NCBI GenBank assembly: GCA_948144175.1
Contig: CANXME010002496.1
Location: 1-64,000 of the forward strand
Reading direction: 5' to 3'
Source: Closterium sp. NIES-65
Lineage: Eukaryota > Streptophyta > Zygnematophyceae > Desmidiales > Closteriaceae
DNA length: 64,000 nt
In this document: in pieces, positions 50,381 through 62,300 of the stretch
How the letters are laid out: each line of letters opens with the position of its first letter
How positions within the stretch are numbered: position 1 is the stretch's first letter
Made by a program: the position numbers and the translations under genes
The notes under the pieces: generated by a model
Databases searched by the model: none
Seen by the model: only the letters and a program-made list of their open reading frames with translations
Told to the model about the DNA's origin: nothing

Positions 50381-53300
50381 TTACCCTCGTCCTCCCTTAC
50401 CCTTCCCCTTGCCTTTTGCCCCACCCTTCATCCTCTTCTTCCCCCCCTCACCACCACCATCCAAATTCCCATCCCCACCACCACCCCTCTTCTTTCCTCC
50501 TCCCTGTGCCTTGATACTCAGCACACCGCTTCCTGGAAGCTTCCCCCCTCCTGCAGCAATCGCAGCCTCAAAGTCTTGATCTCGGCCGTCGATCGCAAAC
50601 TCCTGCATCTGTCCAGGTGTCAGTGACGTCAGCAGGGTGGCTGTGCCAGGCTCTGCCGCCCCCTCCAGCCGGGATTTGATCACCTTCTGTTACAGGGGCA
50701 ACAGTCATAGAAAAACAATATCATGTTTACATAGTGCAATAACCACAGCCCTCGGCACTGCAGCTAAAGAGTTAAAATTGCTTCGACATGGATATAGTGA
50801 GGTGGCAAATGAAAGAAACAAGTCTATCTCTCGACTGACTCACCTTGGCCTGATCTGCTGCCTCTGCAAGATCCTCATCCACTGACTGGGGGTGGGGGCG
50901 CAGGTCCACCTGGTGGGGATAAGACAGGCCCGGGAAGAGGGGAGAGGAGAGGAAGGGGAGAGGAAGGGGAAGAGGGGAGGTGGGGGACGGAGGACAGGGG
51001 CAATGGAGGGGAAGGCTGACTCGCTGCCTCTGCCAGGTCTTCATCCACTGACTGGGGGTGCGGGCGCAGGTCCACCTGGTGGGGAGGAGAGAACGGAGAG
51101 GCAGTGGAGAGGCAGAGGAGGGAAGGGGAGGGGGCAGAGGACAGGAGCTCAGCAGAGCAAAAGGCTGACTTGCTGCCTCTGCCAGGACCTCATCCACTGA
51201 CTGGAGGTGGGGATGCAGGTCCACCTGGTGGGGAGGGGAGAGGCGGGGGAGAGGCAGGTTGAGTCGGGGGAGAGGCAGGTTGAGTCGGGGGAGAGGCAGG
51301 TTGAGTCGGGGGAGAGGCAGGTTGAGTCGGGGGAGAGGCAGGTTGAGTCGGGGGAGAGGCAGGTTGAGTCGGGGGAGAGGCAGGTTGAGTCGGGGGAGAG
51401 GCAGGTTGAGTCGGGGGAGAGGCAGGTTGAGTCGGGGGAGAGGCAGGGTAGAGGACGGCGAACAAGATAGGTGGGGGACGAAGGAAAATGGAGGGGAAGG
51501 CTGACATACAGCAGGGGAGTAGAAGTAGAGCAGCAGAGAGATACAGCACGTGTTTTGAGTCGACTCAAAACACGAGGGATACAGCACTGACGTACCTCCT
51601 TGATCCTGGGCAGAGCAGCCTCTATGGTGCGCGCAGCAGCAGCGGCAGCAGCATCAGCCAGAGCAGTCAAAGATCTCATAAAGCAGAGACACAGGAACGG
51701 TGGAGGAGGGCAGCACATCCATACCTCCTTGATCCTGGGCAGAGCAGCCTCTATGGTGCGCGCAGCAGCAGCGTACAGAACACTGTGAATCTTCCGAATC
51801 GCCTTGTTGAACAGGGCAAGAACTTGCGTCCCGGGCAGCCGAAGGTTCGCCTGTTTGAGATTTGGCCAGAGGAATGAGGAAGTGAGCGAGTGGGAAGAAT
51901 AAAAGCTCGCCCGTTTATGACAATGCAGATGAAAGGTGGTCATTACCAAAAAAAAAAACAAAAAAAGCCACACAAATCGCTACAGGCGTAACAGAATGAC
52001 ATTCGTGGGTGTGCTACAGCCAGCTTGCTACAGCCAATATACGCTACAGCCGTACCTCAATGGTGGAGAGCTCGTGATGCTGTAGACCGAAGGAGAGCAG
52101 AATGGCAGCTTGGGCATAGGAGAGCGATGCAGGGATGAGACCCAGGAAGTATAGGCGGGCAAGTGGGGGAATGAGGTCCATGATCTAATTGGGCGAGGAG
52201 AAGGGGGGGAGAGGAGAAGGGGGGGAGAGGAGAAGGGGGGGAGAGGAGAAGGGGGGTAGAGGAGAAGGGGGGGAGAGGAGGGGAAAAGCGGGAGAGTGAA
52301 GAAGGGATGAGAATGAGGAAGTAGAAGCGGGCTAGAAAGGGAATAAGTTCCATGATCTGATTTGGGGAAAGCAACCAGGGGGTGGTGACATGGAAGGTTG
52401 GGAGGAGTGGGTACGGGGGAAGGAAACTTGCGTTGCTTTGAGTGAAGTGCAAGTGAAAATTGCACGAGAGCGACTTGTAATGTCAGGGGTGCTCCTAGTA
52501 AAGCATCATTACCAGGTGATAATCAACCAGGTTGTTGTTGGCGTCCGACGCGAGTCGCTTCATATCGTATGGCGACAGCAGCGCATCTTCAACCATCTAG
52601 GGTGTAACCAGCAGGGCATCCTTACCAGGGCGTGGGCTCTGGAATGTTACAACCTACCAGGTGATAATCGACCAGGTTGTTGGCGTACGATTCCAATCGC
52701 TTCATATCATACGGAGACAGCAGTGCCGCCTTCCCCTCCATCAGCCCTGCTGGGACGACTGCTTCCCGTGCCTCTGCCTCTGCAAACTCAATCTGCGGAT
52801 CCAGAATGCTGGTGAATGGAGGGAAGGAGGAATGGGGGGAGAGAAGCGAGAAATAGCAAGAAGTGTATTGAGTTTTAAGATGGCTCGAAACATGTCTTCC
52901 CTTCCCTTTCCCTGCATCAGCCCTGCCAGCACAGCACAGCTCCCTCCCGTGCCTCTGCCAAGAGCTGGTTTTTGAGAATTCTCAAAAACTGCCTCTGCCT
53001 CTGCAACCTCAAACTGTGGGTCCAGAATGCTGGTGAATGGGGGTCGGTGGTGGGGGAGCAGAGGGGAAGGGAGGGGTAGGAGGCGAGAACACCCAGTTCT
53101 GAGATCCAAGCTTGCCTTCCCTTCCCTTTCCCTCCATCAGCCCTGCCAGCACAGCTCCCTCCCGTGCCTCTGCCTCTGCAACCTCAATCTGTGGGTCCAG
53201 AATGCTGGTGAATGGGTGAGGGGAGGGGAGGGGAAGAGGGGGGGGGAAAGCGAGGGAGGGGTGGATGGGACATGGCAGGCAGAAAGCAAGCACGCTGCAA

Positions 53301-56300
53301 TATGCGGGTCACACAGGGAGATAGAAAGAGAGCTGTGAGAGGGACAGAAGGGTAGAGAGTGTTGGGGCGTGCACACTGCACCTGAGGCAGAGGGCGGGCG
53401 GCAGGGGCCTGAAGGAAAAGAGGCAATTTTCCTCTCCTCATTCAGGCAAGAGAGAGAGAGGCATATACGATGGGCTGGGGAGAGAGAAAAAAAGAGAGTG
53501 CAGCGTACCTGAGGCAGAGGGCGGGCGGCAGGGGCCTGAAGGAGAAACCGAGGAGAGACAGGAAGCGACGGTGGAAGTCTGGTGGGTGGAGGGTGGGAGA
53601 CAAGGAAGAGGAGGTGAATTGGAAAGAGGACATCAGACTCAGTCATTGGCTCCCTCACCCTAAACACACACACTCACTCACGCACTCACTCACTCACTCA
53701 CTCGCTTGCTCACTCATTCACTCGCTCACTCACTCACTCACCCCCAGAAGTCCCCCAACCAACCTTGAGAGAAGGAGCCAAGCCACGAGTCCTTGTTCCG
53801 GGGAGGCTTGAGCTGAGCATGATGCACGCGTGCTTGCCCCCACAATCCACCAAACCTCATCTCAACAACAGCACACCAACCTTGAGAGAAGGAGCCAAGC
53901 CACGAGTCCTTGGAGTCTGCTGGGCCCAAGTCGTCACTCCGAAGGGGCTTGAGCATGATGCACGCACGTGTGCTCGCCCCCACAACCCACCAAACCTCAA
54001 TCCCAGAGCCCACCAACCTTGAGAGAAGGATGCAAGCCACGAGTCCTTGGCGTCAGCCGCACCCAAGTCCTCGTTCCGGAGGGGCTTGAGCATGATGCAC
54101 GTGTGCTCTCCTGTGATGTCGCTCTGTGGTGAGGGAAGGAAGGCACGAGGGGAGAGGGTGGGAGGGAGGAGAGGAGAAACACAGGACGATAAGAAGCAGT
54201 ATAGCCCGCCCAAGCCATTGTTCCGGAGAGCCTTGAGCATGATGCACGTGTGCTCTCCTGTGATGTCCCTCTGGTGTGAGCAGGGGAAGAAGGGAATAGA
54301 GGAGAAGAGGAGAAGCAGAGCAGAGGACAATCAAGAGGCTCTAGGGCCCCAGCCATCACCCGGAAGGGCTTGAGCATGATGCACGTGTGCTCTCCTGTGA
54401 TGTCAGTTGTTGCCGGCGCCAGAAGTCGAGCTTTGAGTCGACTCAAAACTCGACTCTGACATCACAGGAGAGTTGTTGCCGGCGCCAGAAGTCGAGCTTC
54501 AAGTCGACTCAAAACTCGACTCTGACATCACAGGAGAGTTGTTGCCGGCGCCAGAAGTCGAGCTTTGAGTCGACTCAAAACTCGACTCGACATCACAGGA
54601 GAGTTGTTACCGGCGCCAGAAGTCGAGCTTTGAGTCGATTCAAAACTCGACTCTGACATCACAGGAGAGTTGTTGCTGGCGCCAGAAGTCGAGCTTTGAG
54701 TCGACTCAAAACTCGACTCTGACATCACAGGAGAGTTGTTGCCGGCGCCAGAAGTCGAGCTTTGAGTCGACTCAAAACTCGACTCTGACATCACAGGAGC
54801 GACATCACAGGAGAAGTTGAAGAGCTGCTGCTCCAGCCCAAACGACACGCCCACATAGTACAGCTTCTCCTGCCGCACTGTGCCGTGTGGTGCTGTGCGG
54901 TGCGGCGCGATGCTGTGCGTGCGGTCCTGTAGTACTTGCTCACCGGTGTCTGTCTGACATAGAGCGGCACGAACTGCTGCCTCCGTTGAAGAGCTGCTGC
55001 CCCAGCCCAAACGACACTCCCACGTAGTGCAGCTGCTCCTGCCCATGGCGCTGTGCGACGCTGAGTGGTGAAGTGCAGTGCAGTGCGGTACTGTGCGGCT
55101 TACAGGGGTTTGCCTGACATAGAGCGGAACGAACGCCTGCCGGCGCCAGAAGTTGAAGAGCTGCTGCCCCAGCCCGAATGACACGCCCACGTAGTGCAGC
55201 TGCTCCTGCCGCCTCTCCCCCACCGGCTGCAGCAGTGGCGGCAGTCCCGAGCGTGGAGCCAATTGCTCCTCCAACAATGAACCCTGGCGGAAAGAGGGTG
55301 GAGGGAGTAGGGCGGTGGGGTTGGGGAGTAGGGCGGTGGGGTTTGGGAGTAGGGCGATGGGGCCACTTGAGTCAACTCTCCCCCTCATTAGCTGCAGCAG
55401 CGGTGGCAGGCCCGAGCGCGGCGCCAACTGCTCCTCCAGAAGTGACGCCTGGGGAGGTGAAGGGAGGGGGGAGGTTGGGGGCGAGCGAGTAGCAGGGGGG
55501 TGACAGGGGGAGTAGCAGGGTTAACAACAATTCGGATAAACACCCACACTCAAGCAATCAAAGCAATCCAATCCAAGCAGTGCACCCAACCCGCTATGTT
55601 GGAGTGACTTTTGAGAATTCTCAAAAGTCAATCAAAGCAATCCAATCCAAGCAGTGCACCCAACCCGCTATGTTGGAGTGACTTTTGAGAATTCTCAAAA
55701 GTCAATCAAAGCAATCCAATCCAAGCAGTGCACCCAACCCGCCAAGCTATACGACACGAATCCAAGCACGACACGAATCCAAGCACGGGGAATGTCACAG
55801 AAGCAAACAGAAGGTATTGGCATCACAAAATGCGTCTTCCGCATTGGACGATCATTCGAGAAATCATACTCATAAGAGTCGACAGCGATTACCATACCAA
55901 ACCAACCAATACCCTGTACCGTACCGATCCATTCTCCCGAGCCTCTTGAACAGCCTTGGAGTGTCGCTTCCCGCCTTCCTCTTCCTCCTCGCTCTCCTCC
56001 TCGCTATCCTCTCCCATGCTTGTCAACTGCCCCTCATAGTACCTGCAAACACCAACAAAAGTGAGGAATGAAAGAGAAAAAACTTTGAGGCGCCTCTAAG
56101 AGAGTCATTCCCCTTTCTCTACCTTGTTGCTCTCTCCCCCTCGCTCTCCTCCTCGTTATCCTCCCCCATGCTTGTCAACTGACCCTCATAGTACCTGTGC
56201 GCACCGAGACATGAGAAATATCATCAACACCAGATAGGTAACTTAAGAATGTAGAAAACATGACTCAAAGAGGAGGCTGAGATGGCCTGGAGGCTGGAGG

Positions 56301-59300
56301 CATGACTTGGATGCGGATCAACGGCTCAGATTGCATCATCACCTGGACAGCAGATCAACGGCTCTGGATCCGTATCCCGCGTGCATCAGGTCGGGATGAA
56401 CGGCGATCCGGACCACCCGAGCGCCGGAGAGTGAAGGAAACTCGGAGTCCTGGAACTGCTGGGAGAGCGTCCATGGCAGCAGGTCGCCTGTGGGCTGGTG
56501 TCCCTGGGAGAGGCCTTTCAATGCTGATGCCCTTGATATCTCTCCTTCCAAGCACACCTGGTGTGCAGGGTGGGGGGAAGAGAAAGGACAGTGAAGGAAA
56601 CTCAGAGTCTTGGAACTGCTGGGAGAGCGTCCAGGGCAGCAGGTCGCCTGTGGGCTGATGTCCCTGAGACAGACCCTTGAGTGCTGATGCCCTTGAAATT
56701 TCTCCTTCCAAGCACACCTGTTGTTGAGAGGAGTGGAGAGAGGAAAAGGAAGAGGGTAATGAGCAGAGTGGGGAGGGAGCTCAGAGTCTTGGAACTGCTG
56801 GGAGAGTGTCCAGGGCAGCAGGTCGCCTGTTGGCTGATGGCCCTGTGAGAGACCCTTGAGTGCTGATGCCCTTGATATCTCCCCCTCTAGACACACCTGG
56901 TGTGCAAGGGTGGCGGGTGAGAGGAGAGGGAGGAGTGGAGAGAGGAGAGAGGATTGGAGGGAGGAGAGAGGCGTGGAGAGAGGGGGGAGGAGTGAAGGGG
57001 GGGGGCTGAGAGTGTTGGAAAAGCACTGGCGTTCCTTCCAATCTAACACGAAGGGATTTCATATTGCTTGATGATACACTGGCAAAGCTCACCTGCAGCA
57101 CACACAGCACATCAGGTAGCGAAGTCTGTGACTCGTCCACTGGACCTGCATCGGTGAACGGGTGCACGGGCAGACGGGTGGAAGGGGGAAGGCCAGGGAG
57201 AGAGGAGGACAGAGAAACGTTGGTGAATGCAAGGCCAGGAAGAGAAAGAGCTGGGGAAGAGAGAGAGGGAGGAAGAGACAGGGGAGGGCGACTGGTGCAT
57301 GAAGAGTGTACGCTGTCATGTGTATGTGCAACGTACCGAGGAGGACAAAGAGGTGGTGGGCTGGAGCATCGGACATGAGCTGCAGGTCGTACATTGAAAT
57401 AACAGTACATATGTACTATGCACGCTGTATGTAGTGTGTGTGCACAACGTACCCAGAAGGACAAAGAGGTGGTGGGCTGGAGCATCGGACATGAGCTGCA
57501 GGTCGTACATTGAAATCACAGTACATATGTACTATGCACGCTGTATGTAGTGTGTGTGCACAACGTACCCAGAAGGACAAAGAGGTGGTGGGCTGGAGCA
57601 TCGGACATGAGCTGCAGGTCGTTGGGCGTGTTCTTATAATGAGAGGACACGTATAGTGCCATCATTCTCTGTCACATGACGGGAAGAGTTGAGGGCGAGA
57701 ATAAATGGAGGGAAGGGCGGAGTAGTGAGACTTAAGCTTTTTCCACAATGCGGAAATCATATTGACCGACCATGCTGTGGTGTGGCTTAACAGAAACGAG
57801 ACGATTTTTTAGTCGACTCAAAAACTGGCTTAGCAGAAACGAGACATCTGACGAAAGAGACAACAATACAAGGAAACCGTGTGAGAGGAGGTACCTGGAG
57901 GAAGACTTTTGAGGCGCCTCAAAAGTCGTGTGAGAGGAGGTACCTGGAGGAAGAGCTCTGACGCGGAGTGGAAGGAGAAGAGCGTGTCTCGGTTGACATA
58001 GAACAATTCACACTCGTCTGGGTGCGGCATGCTGGCAGGTGGGGGGGGGGGGGGGGGGGGGTGGGGTGAAGCGGGGAAGGACAGGAAGAGCAGGGGAGCA
58101 GCAGGGAGTGGAAGGAGAAGAGCGTGACGCAGTTGACATAGAACAATTCACACTCGTCTGGGTGCGGCATGCTGGGGGAGAACAGGGTACACGTGAGAGT
58201 GAGACATGGTTGAGTCGGGGGAAGAGGAGTAGAGGAGCAGCAAGGAGTAAACGGAGAAGAACGTTTGTAGGTTGTCATGCGTCTTGATCAAGGAGAAATG
58301 ATAATGGTAATGTTAATGATAATGGTAATGGTAATGGTAATGGTAGTGGTAATTGTAATGGTAATAGTAATGGTAGTGGTAATGATACTGGTAGTTGTAA
58401 TGGTAATGGTACTGGTAGTAGTTTTGGTACGTAGTAGTAATGGTACTGGTAATGGAAATGATAATGGTAGTAGTAATGGTAATTGTAATAGTAATAGCAA
58501 TGGTAATAGTAATGGTAATGGTAATGGTAATGGAAATAGTAGTGGTAATGGTAGTGGTAATGGTAATGGTAGTGGTAATGGTAATGGTAGTGGTAATGGT
58601 AATGGTAGTGGTAATGGAAATGGTAATGATAGTGGTAATGATAATGGTACTGCTAATCGTAATGGTAATGGTAATGGTAATGACAATGGTAATGGTATGG
58701 TAATGGTAATGGTATGGTAATGGTAATGGCAATAGTAATGGTAACGGTAATGGTAATGGACCAAGGAGTAAAAGCAGCTCACACTCGTCTGGATGCGGCA
58801 TGCTGGCAGTGTGGGTGAGTTGGGGGGGGGGGGGAAGAGAGAGGAAATATAGGGATGGTTGCAGTTGACATGGAAGAGCTTGCATACGGCAACGACTATT
58901 TAGGCGCCTCAAAAACAGAGGCAGCAGGGAGAGGAAGGAGAAGGATTGCTGTGCGATTGACATAGAAGAGATTGCATACGTAGGTTAAGGCGTTGGGTAA
59001 GGGTTAGGCATGCTGGGGGAGGGTGTGAGGGAAAAGAGGGTACACGTGAGGCAGAATTTGAAACTCTTGCTTACCGAGCCTGTGCCCCCCTGTACCTAGT
59101 GCTCACCGAGCCTGTGCCCCCCTGTACCTAGTGCTCACCGAGCCTGTGCCCCCCTGTACCTAGTGCTCACCGAGCCTGTGCCCCCCTGTACCTAGTGCTC
59201 ACCGAGCCTGTGCCCCCCTGTACCTAGTGCTCACCGAGCCTGTGCCCCCCTGTACCTAGTGCTCACCGAGCCTGTGCCCCCCTGTACCTAGTGCTCACCG

Positions 59301-62300
59301 CGCCTGCAGCTTGGGCACTTGAGAGGTGGCATCGAGGCACAGCAGGTGGTTCAACCATCGCTCCACAGGGTCCCCCTCCGCATACCGGATCGGCTCCTGC
59401 AGCTCCACCTCCCTCGGCACCCGCAGTGATATTTCCCCCCAGATTATTTCACCTTCCCAGACCTTTTCTTTACCAAATCAAGCCTAAGTTTTACCAAGCC
59501 TGTGACTTACCGTGCCTGTAGCTTCGGCACATGAGAGGTGGCGTCGAGGCACAGCAGGTGGTTCAACCATTTCTCCACGGGATCCCCCTCCGCATACCGA
59601 ATCGGCTCCTGTAGCTCCACCTCCCTCAGCACCCGCACACTCACCCCCCCGCCCCCACCACTGCCACTACCATCAGCGGTTGCACCAGCACCGCCACCAG
59701 CAGCAGCGCCAGCAGCGACGGCCCCTTTGGATTGCTCCCTGAGTTGCTGGATGAGCTTCAGGGAGAGGGACCGCCCCGTGCCCTCATAGCTGTAGGTGGT
59801 GGAGGGAGGTGGGGGAGGTGGGGGAGGTGGGGGAGGGGAGAGGAGATGGCAGCAGCGGTGGCTCCTTTGGATTGCTCTCTGAGCTGCTGGATGAGCTTGA
59901 GGGAGAGGGACCGCCCTGTGCCCTCGTAGCTGTATGGAGAGGTGGGCCACGTGGTTGGGAGAGGGGACCCATGAGGCACGTTGAACACGGTTCCTTGAGC
60001 AACTGGGAGGGAAACAGCGACTCTTGACCATGGGCAGCGGGTTGGCTGGCTGCTCGCCATACCCCTTACACAGCAATCCGCTAAAAGACATACCCGTCAA
60101 CACTGGAGCCCATGAAAACAAGGCACGGCCACTGAAGCGCCTTGACCATGGGCAGGGAGATGGTTGCTGCCTGCTTCCTGTACCCCTTAGGTCATCTTTT
60201 GAGGCGCCTCACAAGGAAGATGGCTGCTGCCTGCTTCCTGTACCCCTTAGGTCATCTTTTGAGGCGCCTCACAAGGAAGATGGCTGCTGCCTGCTTCCTG
60301 TACCCCTTACAAACTAACCCCCTGCATATGTACCCGTTAACAGTAGAGCCCATGGGCCATGAAGACCAGATAGGGCCCCAGCAGCGCCTTGACCATGGGT
60401 AGGGGGATGGCTGCTGCTGCCTCACCGTACCCCATACAGGGTAACCCATTACCAACACATAGCACGTACCCGTTAACAGTCGAGCCCATGAACACGAGGT
60501 ACGGTCCCAGGAGCGCCTTGACCATGGGCAGCGGGATGGCTGCTGCCTCGTCGATCACGAGCAGCTCCGCCTGCTGCACTCGCTCTGCGTGCTGTGGCAT
60601 CACGTACTGCATGGGGGGGAGGGGGGGAGGAAGAGAGGAAAAAGGGCGAACATGGAGACGGGAGAGACGATATCGGGCAGAGGGGGGTGGCAGTGGCAGT
60701 TGCCTTGCCTGCCTCGTCGATCACCAGCAGCTCCGCCTTCTGCACTCGCTCCGCGTGCTGTGGCATCACGTACTGAATGGGGGCTGGGGTGGGGTGGGGT
60801 GGGTGGGCGGGGGTTGAAATGGAGAAGGTGAGTGGACAAGGCAGGCAACCAGGCGCATTGCTCCTTGCACCCCAACCTGCATGGCCCTCAAGCACCTGAA
60901 TGGTCTGCGTGTGCTGGTGAAACACGTTCACTCGCAAGATGGCGCGGTTGAAAGCCGGGTTGGTGCTCTCCACATGTGCTGGGACTGATTCAACCGCCTT
61001 GAACCCATTTGAGCTCCTTCGCTGACCACAAGGACAAGCTCTCACCTGAATGGTCTGGCGGTGCTGGTGGAACACGTTCACTCGCACGATGGCCCGGTTG
61101 AAGGCGGGGTTGGTGCTCTCCACTCCACGTGTGCTACTTTTGAGAATTCTCAAAAGTTTCCACTCCACGTGTGCTGGAACTGACTGACTCAACCACCTCG
61201 CACCCCGTTGAACCCACCTGGATGGTCCCACCTCCAGCCTACAGGCCAGGATCCCCCCTCACACACACCTGAATGGTCTGCCGGTGCTGGTGGAACACGT
61301 TCACTCGCACGATGGCGCGGTTGAAGGCGGGGTTGGTGCTTTCAACGAGCTCGTAGTCTATGTGCTCCTGTTGCACAGCACAGAGGGGGCGTGGGAAGGG
61401 GAAGGGGGTAGTGTGTGTTAAGGAAAGGGACGCAACGGAAGGGGGGGTATAGGGAGCTGGTTGAAGGCGGGGTTGCTGCTCTCCACGAGCTCGTAGTCTA
61501 TGTGCTCCTGGAGCAAGGAGAGTGGGGAGGGAGGATAGGTAGGAAATCGATTGACAACAATCCCCGATGAGAAGGTTGATCAAATCTGCTACTGCAGCCC
61601 TTCGAAACATGAGTCAGGGTGACCCCTGAGAAGGTTGATCAAATCTGCTACTGCAGCCCTTCGAAACATGAGTCAGGGTGACCCCTGAGAAGGTTGATCA
61701 AATCTGCTACTGCAGCCCTTCGAAACATGAGTCAGGGTGACCCCTGAGAAGGTTGATCAAATCTGCTACTGCAGCCCTTCGAAACATGAGTCAGGGTGAC
61801 CCCTGAGAAGGTTGATCAAATCTGCTACTGCAGCCCTTCGAAACATGAGTCAGGGTGACCCCTGAGAAGGTTGATCAAATCTGCTACTGCAGCCCTTCGA
61901 AACATGAGTCAGGGTGACCCCTGAGAAGGTTGATCAAATCTGCGCGAGGTGAGTAGATCTTTCTGTGTATTACCCAACCCGGGAAATCTGAAACTGACCC
62001 ACCTTGTACCCGATGGCATCAAAGCCCTTGCGTGCCTTACCTTGTACCCGATGGCATCACCCAACCAAGGAAAACTACTAGAGGACAATGAAACTGACCG
62101 ACCTTGTACCCGATGGCGTCAAAGCCCTTGAACACAAACTCAAACAGTGTCTTCAGATTCTCCGGGCTCGGCGCCGTCACGAATATGTTGGAGTAGCTGC
62201 AGAGAGGGGGAGGGGGGGAAAGGGGGAGAGAGGGGGGTGGCTTGGTTAGAGGCTGAAGAGGAGTGTGCAATGCAATGCTGCAGTGATTCTCAGAAGACCT

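Noticed and set aside
50389-50470. Lys/Gly-rich tail of the acetyltransferase as a frame error
   Set aside because: A basic C-terminal tail is normal for this family and the frame is continuous to the stop.
54406-54800. CRISPR-like regular array
   Set aside because: Units are continuous tandem repeats with no variable spacers, in a eukaryotic intron; the same holds for 61568-61945.
58277-58963. Open frames of Asn-Gly or Thr-Ile repeats
   Set aside because: Produced by the AATGGT hexamer run inside an intron.
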